Source: JAZDLC01 sp043802345 (GTDB lineage Bacteria > Planctomycetota > B15-G4 > JADJEK01). Taken from it: a stretch of DNA of 11,731 bases. The position numbers were made by a program, and so were the translations under genes. Position 1 is the stretch's first letter. Each line of letters opens with the position of its first letter. The stretch lies in contig JAZDLC010000311.1 of the NCBI GenBank assembly GCA_043802345.1, positions 1 through 11,731 of the forward strand, written 5' to 3'. Under the pieces are notes generated by a model. It saw only the letters and a list, made by a program, of their open reading frames with translations, had not been told where the DNA came from and searched no databases. This document shows, one piece after another, positions 6,112 through 11,731 of the stretch.

Positions 6112-8244
6112 CTAGTCATTACCCAGTCTCTCCACCCAGATCTCACGGAACCGGATCGACGCATCATCGTCAACGTCGGGCGTGATGGTACGCTGGAGTC
6201 CGATGAAACCCTCCCGGGCCCGCTCCGAAAACGGCTGCCCCGGCACCTTGAACGTGTCGACGTCGTACAGCACCTGCCCATTGAGAGCGACCGCCAGCCG
6301 GCTGCCCCGATACAGGATCTCGTACGTGTTCCATTCGCCGATCGGCCGCAGCGCGTGAACGGCGGGCGCGACGGAGCCGTAGAGGCTGCCGCAGAACTGC
6401 CACTCCTTCAGCTCGGTTCCCGTGACCTGCTCCCAGTTGAAGTCGTCGAGGATCTGAATCTCGCATCCGGAATAGGCCGGGTTCTCGGCATCCCTGGCGG
6501 CGCGCAGGAAGACCCCGCTGTTGGCCATCCGCGAGGGCATGAAGTCGAGCCGCAGGCGGAAGTCCCGGAAGTCGTCGCGCGTCCTGAGATCGCCCCCCTC
6601 ACCGTTGTTCATGAACTCCAGGATTTCGTAGAGCTGCCGGTATCCGGCGGCATCCAAGGGCGGCTCGAAACGGTCCAGTCCCCACCCGCTGAAGAGCGGT
6701 TCGAACCGGTCCGGGTCGGTGCCGAAGATCGGCAGCTCGCGAATGCGGATGTTCTTGAAGCGCGCCCGATTCCCCTGCGGATCTTCCCGGCCGCCGTGAA
6801 CCTGCAAGCCGATCAGGCCGGTGGGAGCGTACCCCTCGCTCTTTTCCGGAAGCTGGTAGTCGCAGATCAGCCCGCCGTTCATCCAGACCTGGACGTGCAT
6901 GTCGAACCCGGTCAGGCGGACCTGGAAGTGATTCCATTCTCCGCGCAGGTACCGCTCCTCCGCGGCCTCGTTGTGCTGCAAGAAGCCGTCCGAGTAGATG
7001 GCGCCGATTTCCCCTCCCTCCCGGTCATCGATGGTCACCTGCATCCCCTTCTTCTCCGGCGCCATCCGCAGGAAGATCCCTGAGTCGAACGGGTAGTCGA
7101 TGAACGAGTCCAGCTCCAGCTCGAAGCAGGTGTACTTCCCGGCGGTGTAGATCAGCCCGCCGCCGTTGTCCTCCCCCACGCGTCCACACAGGGCCCCGTC
7201 CTCGACCGACCAGCGAGCGTTGCCGTCGTACCGGCCGCCGCTCTCGACCCAGCCATCCAGGCTCTTCCCGTCGAACAAGGAGACGAAGCGGGGGTCGTCG
7301 AACATCAGCCACGCTCCTTGATAGGAACTGCAGAGTCTCTCCGCGGCCTCCAGGCCGAGCACGCTCGCCGCCGACGCCAGCCCGTCCGCGGTCATGCCGT
7401 CCTTGGCCACCACGGACACGCAGCTAGAATCGGTGAGGGGCCGGCCCACCCTGGGATCGATGATGTGGGAATAGCGGACTCCGTTCAGATCGTGGTGCTG
7501 CTCCGTTTCGCCGGAAGTCGCCACCGCGACCCGCGACAGCGTCAGCAGGGTTTGCCGCTCGCCGCACCCCGCCTGGACGGTCCAACCGGCCCGGCCCGGC
7601 GGCGGCGCGCCGAGCACCAGGTCGCCGCCGAGGTCCACCAGGGCGCTCTCGATGCCGTGCTGCTCGAGCACCTTCAGCGCCTCATCACAGGCATACCCCT
7701 TGCCGATCCCGCCCAGATCGAGGGCCATCCCGGGACGGGAAAGGAACAGCGTGTGTTCGTCATCCGCCAGGCGCAGCTTCTTGAACCCCACAAACTCCCG
7801 CGCCGCCTCGAGCAGCCCCGGCTCCGGCTCGTGATCCGCCGCCAGCGAGTCGGACCAGAGCAAGACCAGCGGCTTCACCGTGATGTCGAAAGCGCCCCCG
7901 CTCCGTCCGGACAGTTCCTGCGAGGCTTCGAGGACCCGATACAGATCCTCGCTGAGCGCGACCGGCCGGGAACTCGCGCCGGCCACGGCACGATTCAGCT
8001 CGCTGTCCGCCTTGTAGTCGCTCAGCGCCTGATCCAGCTCGGTCATCCGGCCGAACGCGGCCTCCGCCGCGCGTCGCGCCTGCGGCTCCCCTTCGGCGTG
8101 AAGCAGCAGCCGCGCCTCGACCCCCATGATGACCTTTCGGTACTCGAACCGCTCGAGAGGAGGTCCCGGGACCGGGAGGGCCGGCGGTGCGGAACCGAAG
8201 AACGTTGCAAGGACAGCGAGGATCATGCCTCGATTCCAGATCAT
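6112..8244 (-). CDS. Exported fusion: ApbE-type FMN transferase plus two DUF1080 domains
   Basis: Predicted 710-residue exported protein. An N-terminal signal (ILAVLATFFGSAPPA) has no lipobox. Residues about 30-315 form an ApbE domain (FAD:protein FMN transferase, which attaches FMN to Ser/Thr of target proteins). Visible motifs are GGAFDITVKPL at 116-126, LDLGGIGKG at 175-183, DLGGDL at 204-209, TSGETEQ near 243, HIIDPRVGRPL at 260-270 and MTADGLASA with metal-site D287. Two consecutive DUF1080 (PF06439, 3-keto-disaccharide hydrolase; concanavalin-like fold) domains follow. The first is about 318-505, starting FVSLFDGKSLDGW and containing FDSGIFLR and GEWNHFQVRL. The second is about 517-709, with FEPLFSGWGLDRF, NSGVFLRA, YSGCEIQILDD and GEWNTYEILY. 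Start 8244 follows a weak aagag; an ATG at 8226 is an alternative that keeps most of the signal. It lies 45 bases after the dehydrogenase gene. Domain calls are secure, but the joint function is unknown. Confidence 0.9.
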   Translation of the reverse strand: MIWNRGMILAVLATFFGSAPPALPVPGPPLERFEYRKVIMGVEARLLLHAEGEPQARRAAEAAFGRMTELDQALSDYKADSELNRAVAGASSRPVALSEDLYRVLEASQELSGRSGGAFDITVKPLVLLWSDSLAADHEPEPGLLEAAREFVGFKKLRLADDEHTLFLSRPGMALDLGGIGKGYACDEALKVLEQHGIESALVDLGGDLVLGAPPPGRAGWTVQAGCGERQTLLTLSRVAVATSGETEQHHDLNGVRYSHIIDPRVGRPLTDSSCVSVVAKDGMTADGLASAASVLGLEAAERLCSSYQGAWLMFDDPRFVSLFDGKSLDGWVESGGRYDGNARWSVEDGALCGRVGEDNGGGLIYTAGKYTCFELELDSFIDYPFDSGIFLRMAPEKKGMQVTIDDREGGEIGAIYSDGFLQHNEAAEERYLRGEWNHFQVRLTGFDMHVQVWMNGGLICDYQLPEKSEGYAPTGLIGLQVHGGREDPQGNRARFKNIRIRELPIFGTDPDRFEPLFSGWGLDRFEPPLDAAGYRQLYEILEFMNNGEGGDLRTRDDFRDFRLRLDFMPSRMANSGVFLRAARDAENPAYSGCEIQILDDFNWEQVTGTELKEWQFCGSLYGSVAPAVHALRPIGEWNTYEILYRGSRLAVALNGQVLYDVDTFKVPGQPFSERAREGFIGLQRTITPDVDDDASIRFREIWVERLGND

Positions 8245-8289
8245 CTCTCTTGCCTCATTCCTGCTCCAAGGCAATGCGGAACCCCGGGC

Positions 8290-9291
8290 TCAGGTGAGGT
8301 CGAGGCTGGCCCGCTCCCGCTCCAGCATCCTGGTCAGCCCCACCGTCTCCTCGAGAGCCGGCTCCACTCTGGCGCTCCCGTCCTGAATCGCTTTCAGCAG
8401 GTGACGGATCTCCCCGTCGTAGCCGCTCAGGCCGCTCACCTCCACCGGCACGGCTTCGCCGTCCCTGAACAGCAACAGTTCCTGTTCCCGGCCGAGTTCG
8501 AAGTCGGCGGTCGCCTGCTCGAAGATGACGGTAAAGCTCATGCGGAACGGGAATCCGGCCGTGTGGTCCCAGCCTCCCTCCGCCACGACATGCTCCGGCG
8601 CGCCCTGGAAGCGGTAGAGGGTCGTCACGTGGTCCAGGCTCCCCGTGGCAGTCACCGAGTCCGGCTCACCGAAACAGAAGCGGACAAAATCCGTGTCGTG
8701 AATGTGGAGATCGAACAACGCGCCGCCGGTCTCGTCCGCGCTCTGATAGAAGCTGGCCCAGCCGGGCCGGCTCCCGAGACGCCGAAAGACCGCGGAGCGG
8801 ACCGGACCGAAGGTCCCCTGGTCGATCTGTTCCTTGAGCCAGCTCCATCCCGGCCAGAAGCGCATGCACATCGCCGGCATGCAGAGCCTGTCCCGGCCGC
8901 GCGCATGCTCCACCAGGCGCTCCGCCTCGGCGGTGGTGAGAGCCACCGGCTTCTCCAGCAGCACGTGCTTCCCCGCGTCCAGCGCCGCGATCGCCAGGTC
9001 GACATGGGTGCTGGTCGGAGTGCAGATCGAGACCAGCTGCACGTCTTCCTTCTCCAGCAACTCCAGAGGATTCTCGTACGCGCCGACGGCCCACGGATCG
9101 AACAGCTTGCCGGACGCGACTTCCATGTTCCCCGCGCCGGACGCGATGCCCCGGCGCCGGTCGGGGTTGGCATCGGCGACCGCCACCAGCCGGTTCGGGA
9201 AACCGTCACGGTTCGCCTGCGCGTACGCCAGCAGATGGGTGGCGCCCATGAAACCGAGTCCGATGATGCCGACCGTCACGGTTTCGGTCAT
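8290..9291 (-). CDS. Gfo/Idh/MocA family NAD(P)-dependent sugar oxidoreductase
   Basis: Predicted cytoplasmic dehydrogenase of 333 residues, a normal family length. The N-terminal Rossmann fold starts VGIIGLGFMGATH (residues 7-19), with VAVADAN ending the second strand (D40). CTPTSTHVDLAIAALDAGKHVLLEKP at 90-115 contains the family's EKP motif with the catalytic-region lysine K114. The C-terminal domain has GGALFDLHIHDTDFVRF, with D194, H198 and D199 at the usual active-site helix. Family members oxidise or reduce hydroxyls of sugars, cyclitols or glycosides, often at C3. No signal peptide is evident. The ATG overlaps the upstream isomerase stop as ATGA, indicating translational coupling. With a sugar isomerase upstream and DUF1080 domains downstream, a role in making or reducing a 3-keto-sugar is likely. 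The exact substrate is unknown. Confidence 0.93.
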   Translation of the reverse strand: MTETVTVGIIGLGFMGATHLLAYAQANRDGFPNRLVAVADANPDRRRGIASGAGNMEVASGKLFDPWAVGAYENPLELLEKEDVQLVSICTPTSTHVDLAIAALDAGKHVLLEKPVALTTAEAERLVEHARGRDRLCMPAMCMRFWPGWSWLKEQIDQGTFGPVRSAVFRRLGSRPGWASFYQSADETGGALFDLHIHDTDFVRFCFGEPDSVTATGSLDHVTTLYRFQGAPEHVVAEGGWDHTAGFPFRMSFTVIFEQATADFELGREQELLLFRDGEAVPVEVSGLSGYDGEIRHLLKAIQDGSARVEPALEETVGLTRMLERERASLDLT

Positions 9292-10118
9292 GAGAGCAGC
9301 CTCCGCATCCGGTTTCGGGCCAGGATGATCTCCTCGATTCTCTTGTCCCCCGCCTCCCTCTCGATCATCAGGTCGCAGCCGAGCTGCTTCTGTTCCAGGA
9401 CGGAGAGGCACCGCTCCCAGTCGACCTCGCCGCTCCCGACCGGGACCTCCTCGCCCCACTCCCCGGGCTGCTGCGAGCGGAGCGCATCCTTGATATGAAC
9501 CTGCCACACCCTTTCCGCCAGCCGCGCCAGGGCCTCGGTCGGCTCCCCCATGCCGTAGAGGATCATGTTGGCGGGATCGAAGTTGATTCCCACGCCAGGC
9601 CGCTCCAGCTCCTTGAGCACCGCCAGCAGCGTCTCGGCCGACTCCTGCCCGGTCTCCAGCATCAGCCGTACGCCGCTGCCGGTCAGCCTGTCCGCCACCT
9701 GCCGCAACCGCTCGATCATCACCTCCCGCAGGGGATCGCCGGCCCCATGAGGAAGAAATCCGGCGTGAAACGAGACCAGCGAAAGCCCCAGCCGCTCGCA
9801 CAGAGCGGCGCACTCCCCCACCACTTCGAGATTCCGCGGCCAGAGTCCGTCGCTCCGGACGCCTCCCGTCCTGCGAATCGATTCCAGGCTGGAGTAATCC
9901 TCGCCGGCCATCTCGATCATGCCGGACCGGACCTCGATTCCCGCCTCCTGGAGACAGTTCATCGTCTCCTCGACCGCGAACGCTCCTTGTCGCAGCGGCT
10001 CCAGCGCCAACTGGACGTGCGAGAGACCCACGGCCTGAATCCGCTCCACCAACTCCTTGGGGCCTCCCGGCTTGAGCGACCAGGAGCAGACGCCCAGCAC
10101 CCGTTGTCTGCCTGTCAT
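9288..10118 (-). CDS. Sugar phosphate isomerase/epimerase-like TIM-barrel protein (AP endonuclease 2 fold)
   Basis: Predicted cytoplasmic 276-residue TIM-barrel enzyme of the xylose isomerase-like/AP endonuclease 2 superfamily. Metal-site residues appear in the expected order: H118 (LVSFHAGF), E155 (LMLETGQE), D181 (NFDPANM), H208 and D211 (WQVHIKDA), and E253 (LMIERE). The VGSGEVDW loop at 227-234 is also typical. Relatives isomerise or epimerise sugars and keto-sugars, and some act with Gfo/Idh/MocA dehydrogenases in inositol or 3-keto-glycoside metabolism; which reaction applies here cannot be decided. ATG 10118 is supported by a Shine-Dalgarno. It is the first gene of the minus-strand operon and shares an ATGA overlap with the dehydrogenase gene. 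Confidence 0.9.
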   Translation of the reverse strand: MTGRQRVLGVCSWSLKPGGPKELVERIQAVGLSHVQLALEPLRQGAFAVEETMNCLQEAGIEVRSGMIEMAGEDYSSLESIRRTGGVRSDGLWPRNLEVVGECAALCERLGLSLVSFHAGFLPHGAGDPLREVMIERLRQVADRLTGSGVRLMLETGQESAETLLAVLKELERPGVGINFDPANMILYGMGEPTEALARLAERVWQVHIKDALRSQQPGEWGEEVPVGSGEVDWERCLSVLEQKQLGCDLMIEREAGDKRIEEIILARNRMRRLLS

Positions 10119-10123
10119 TTGAG

Positions 10124-10129
10124 ACCTCG
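10124..10129 (-). promoter_or_regulatory. Ribosome binding site of the isomerase/epimerase gene
   Basis: On the minus strand the sequence cgaggt lies about five bases before the ATG at 10118. It fixes the start of the first operon gene. Confidence 0.6.
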
Positions 10130-10203
10130 CCAGCGGCCCATGCGTGGCCCACCACTCTAGCGACTCGAATCGGCTGCCAGGCGTTCTCCAGACGGTTGCG
10201 AGC

Positions 10204-10236
10204 AGAAACGCGGAAGGGGCCCGCGGGCCCCTTCCG
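10204..10236 (-). terminator. Intrinsic terminator-like palindrome after the CxxCH protein gene
   Basis: Positions 10211-10236 form a perfect 26-base palindrome: cggaaggggcccg followed by its exact complement. On the minus strand it is followed by tttct. It sits 31 bases past the stop of the upstream minus-strand gene, so it most likely ends that transcript and insulates the downstream operon. Confidence 0.7.
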
Positions 10237-10267
10237 GTGTCGATTCAGGAATTCAAGATGTCTTGCC

Positions 10268-11116
10268 TCACTGAGTCATCGCCTCGAGCCCGTTCGACGC
10301 TGAAACTCCGGATGGCGCGCCGGCATCGATCACCCAGTACTGGAAGTAGACCGCCGTGCCTGACGGCACCGGCGGCCAGGTCGTCCCGATCGCCAAGGCA
10401 CCAGAACCGTTGACCGGCAGGTTTGGAACCAGGAAATCGGCGGACGGCACCAGCGTGCCGCCCCTGAGGGGGGTATTGACCTGCGTCAGACCGATGAACA
10501 GCCAGGTGGACGACCCTGGCAAGGCGTTGCTGAGGCTCAACCCTGCCGGCGTGCCTCCGACAAGCGTTCCGGTTCCTGCGAGAAGAGGCGTCGCACCGCC
10601 GGTTCCCGCCAGTCCGTAGCCCAGATCCGTCCAGGGATTGGGAACCGGATCGAGATTGCCGAGGATTCCCGAAGGCGGCGACTGATTCGATACCGTCGAC
10701 CCGGTGTTCCAGTACCAGGTGTTGTTCGGTCCGGCGGTGTACCCCGGCTGGGTGTCGGCGTTGACCTCAACCAGGTTTGACGATGCCGTCGGGTCGGAGT
10801 CGGAGTTTGCCGGCTCGGCCGCGAGGATGGCCGCCGTGTAGGACAGACCACCACTGTTGATCCCAAGGTAGATGTTCCAGCCGTAGGCGTTGTAGTTGGG
10901 TGCGCTCATGCTCTGGTGGCAGAGCAAGCAGCTCGACCCGGCGCCGGCGGCGTTCGTCTCGCTCTGGGAATTCGGGTAGAGCGCGTTCCAGGCACTCAGA
11001 ATGGAACTTTTCGCCTGCACCTCCTGGGAGAGGCAGAACAGGGCGGCAGCGGCGACGGCTCCAGTCAAGAGCCTGTGGAATGCGCGGTGTCTCACTGTGG
11101 ATGGAAGAGAACTCAT
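10268..11116 (-). CDS. Secreted protein with one c-type heme motif and a planctomycete-like C-terminal domain
   Basis: Predicted exported protein of 282 residues. The N-terminus has a basic region (RHRAFHR), a hydrophobic core (GAVAAAALFCL) and an AKS-type cleavage site near residue 35, so Sec export is expected. One covalent heme motif, CLLCH (C63, C66, H67), lies near the mature N-terminus, followed by NYNAYGWNIYLG. A SDSDPTASSNLVEVNADTQPGY segment follows, resembling a worn calcium-binding repeat. From about residue 155 the sequence runs DLGYGLAGTGG...TPLLAGTG, then LFIGL, GGTLVP, VYFQYWVIDAGAP and ASNGLEAMT. I recall this pattern at the C-terminus of many extracellular planctomycete proteins. 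It may carry electrons or simply be a surface protein; no enzyme motif is seen. ATG 11116 was chosen over a TTG two codons earlier because of the Shine-Dalgarno spacing. Confidence 0.8.
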   Translation of the reverse strand: MSSLPSTVRHRAFHRLLTGAVAAAALFCLSQEVQAKSSILSAWNALYPNSQSETNAAGAGSSCLLCHQSMSAPNYNAYGWNIYLGINSGGLSYTAAILAAEPANSDSDPTASSNLVEVNADTQPGYTAGPNNTWYWNTGSTVSNQSPPSGILGNLDPVPNPWTDLGYGLAGTGGATPLLAGTGTLVGGTPAGLSLSNALPGSSTWLFIGLTQVNTPLRGGTLVPSADFLVPNLPVNGSGALAIGTTWPPVPSGTAVYFQYWVIDAGAPSGVSASNGLEAMTQ

Positions 11117-11124
11117 TTGCAAAA

Positions 11125-11130
11125 TACCTC
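11125..11130 (-). promoter_or_regulatory. Ribosome binding site of the CxxCH protein gene
   Basis: The minus-strand sequence gaggta lies eight bases before the ATG at 11116 and supports that start. No convincing -35/-10 pair was found further upstream. Confidence 0.6.
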
Positions 11131-11435
11131 ATGGAAGAACGAAAACAGCACTCGGTCGCCAGTGGGCGCCTCCGGTGCAGCCAGGGATCGCAATCGGTTC
11201 TGGATCGAGCTTGAACTCGCTGAAGCCGGTCAGCGCTCCCGGTCACCGGTCTCCCGTCCCGAGTGAGGACGAGGGAGAGCGACGCCCAGAACAACGCGCT
11301 CATTCTCCCGACCTGGCGCGGCCCTTTTGATTACAGGATAGAAATGTCCGATATCTCCTGACCACCTGGACGAAGAAGTGTCCTTTCTGTTTCATCCTTG
11401 CTGCCAGGCTCGCGGAACCGTCCCGATGGCAGACT
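11131..11435. other. Stretch without a confident gene
   Basis: This stretch lies between the secreted CxxCH protein and the small genes at the window end. It presumably holds the CxxCH gene's promoter and leader, but I can point to no good promoter hexamers. It is more A+T-rich around 11325-11350 and 11380-11395 than its surroundings. Short open stretches exist on both strands, none with a start, ribosome site and recognisable protein together. An open plus-strand frame from about 11343 includes a KKCPFC motif and runs into the small ORF at 11436. Confidence 0.5.
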
Positions 11436-11543
11436 ATGGCGGCCTGCGAATCCGACGCTCGCGAGAACTGGAACGTGCTCCCACCGGACCATCTCTTCTG
11501 GGGAAGCGCGGTCTACGAGGAGGAACCGACGGACGGCTTCTGA
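11436..11543 (+). CDS. Possible 35-residue ORF of unknown function
   Basis: A small plus-strand ORF starts MAACESDARENW and ends EEEPTDGF. The product is acidic and rich in Trp and Pro. Third codon positions are mostly G or C, like real genes in this window. No ribosome site is seen. The frame stays open upstream for at least 90 bases without an ATG, so this could be the tail of a longer or decayed gene. Its last 31 bases overlap the 3' end of the minus-strand gene. I do not recognise a family. Confidence 0.2.
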   Translation: MAACESDARENWNVLPPDHLFWGSAVYEEEPTDGF

Positions 11544-11731
11544 GCCTTGTCGCTTCCGAGCACTTCCAGGAACCGTTCCTGCTCGACCGCACTCAAGTGG
11601 TCGACCTGCCGCTCCGCGAGCTGCAGGAGGTCCCGGGCCCTGCGGGCCAGCATGGCGCTGGTGGTCAAGGAGGAGAACCAGACCATCTGCCGGATATCCA
11701 CGAACCCGGCCCCCAGGAGGCGCATCACCGC
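11513..11731 (-). CDS. C-terminal part of an unrecognised protein, cut by the window edge
   Basis: The frame is open to the right edge of the window, so the N-terminus is missing; GTG/ATG codons at 11728 and 11725 may be internal or the true start. About 72 residues are visible. A mildly hydrophobic segment (FVDIRQMVWFSSLTTSAM) is followed by a strongly helical, charged stretch (LARRARDLLQLAERQ, then HLSAVEQERFLEVLG) and a polar tail ending in SVGSSS. It shares no operon with the CxxCH gene, whose start lies almost 400 bases downstream of its stop. I see no catalytic or binding motif and assign no function. Confidence 0.45.
   Translation of the reverse strand, partial: AVMRLLGAGFVDIRQMVWFSSLTTSAMLARRARDLLQLAERQVDHLSAVEQERFLEVLGSDKAQKPSVGSSS

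Noticed and set aside
7318..9498. Very long plus-strand open frame (726 codons) opposite the ApbE fusion and dehydrogenase genes
   Set aside because: It is antisense to two well-recognised genes, is rich in Arg, His, Gln and Pro as expected of a G+C-driven shadow frame, and shows no family motif.
8290..10155. Dehydrogenase frame read as a 621-residue protein extending through the isomerase gene
   Set aside because: The extension has no domain motif, while the overlapping frame encodes a complete TIM-barrel enzyme. The Rossmann fold starts right at ATG 9291 with an ATGA junction.
10161..10172. Imperfect palindrome cgactcgaatcg ahead of the isomerase/epimerase gene as an operator
   Set aside because: Only 10 of 12 positions are symmetric, and such short matches are frequent. 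No regulator gene in the window supports it.
10767..11303. Minus-strand frame starting at ATG 11303 (MSALFWASLSL) as a separate gene upstream of the CxxCH protein
   Set aside because: Most of it overlaps the secreted protein gene out of frame, and it turns Arg-rich after 25 residues. The signal-peptide gene with a good ribosome site is preferred.

Overview
The window is a high-G+C chromosomal segment with dense bacterial gene packing. It has nine probable protein genes or gene fragments, and I saw no tRNA, rRNA, transposase, integrase or CRISPR array. Several features suggest a Gram-negative-type environmental bacterium, most plausibly Planctomycetota or a related uncultured phylum. These are two DUF1080 (3-keto-disaccharide hydrolase) domains, a Gfo/Idh/MocA oxidoreductase beside a TIM-barrel sugar isomerase/epimerase, a lipoprotein with a lipobox, and a secreted CxxCH protein whose C-terminal half resembles a domain I associate with planctomycete extracellular proteins. 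No phylogenetic marker gene is present, so the assignment is inference.

Left part (1-4658). A DHA1/TetA-like MFS exporter lies on the minus strand. It is divergent from a plus-strand pair: a radical SAM protein with a SPASM-like cysteine module placed before the radical SAM core, and a 730-residue secreted M60-like zinc peptidase whose N-terminal half resembles the animal TRPM8-channel-associated factors (TCAF). A 27-codon, four-cysteine ORF sits in the gap directly before the radical SAM gene and ends in a TGATG overlap with one of its possible starts.

Middle part (4671-10118). Four minus-strand genes read as one operon: sugar isomerase/epimerase, Gfo/Idh/MocA dehydrogenase (joined by an ATGA overlap), an exported fusion of ApbE (FAD:protein FMN transferase) with two DUF1080 domains, and a lipoprotein that looks like a metallopeptidase with a lost first zinc histidine. 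The enzyme mix fits oxidation-dependent glycoside cleavage through 3-keto-sugars. The ApbE-DUF1080-DUF1080 fusion is the most unusual protein in the window. The operon converges on the M60 peptidase gene, with only 12 bases between stop codons and both stops inside one hairpin.

Right part (10204-11731). A strong palindrome that looks like a terminator follows a secreted protein with one c-type heme motif. Beyond its start is a roughly 400-base stretch with little recognisable content, then the C-terminal end of an unrecognised minus-strand gene cut by the window edge.

Taken together, the M60 glycoprotein peptidase and the keto-sugar operon suggest a locus for using host- or biofilm-derived glycoproteins or glycans. 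That link is inference from neighbourhood only.
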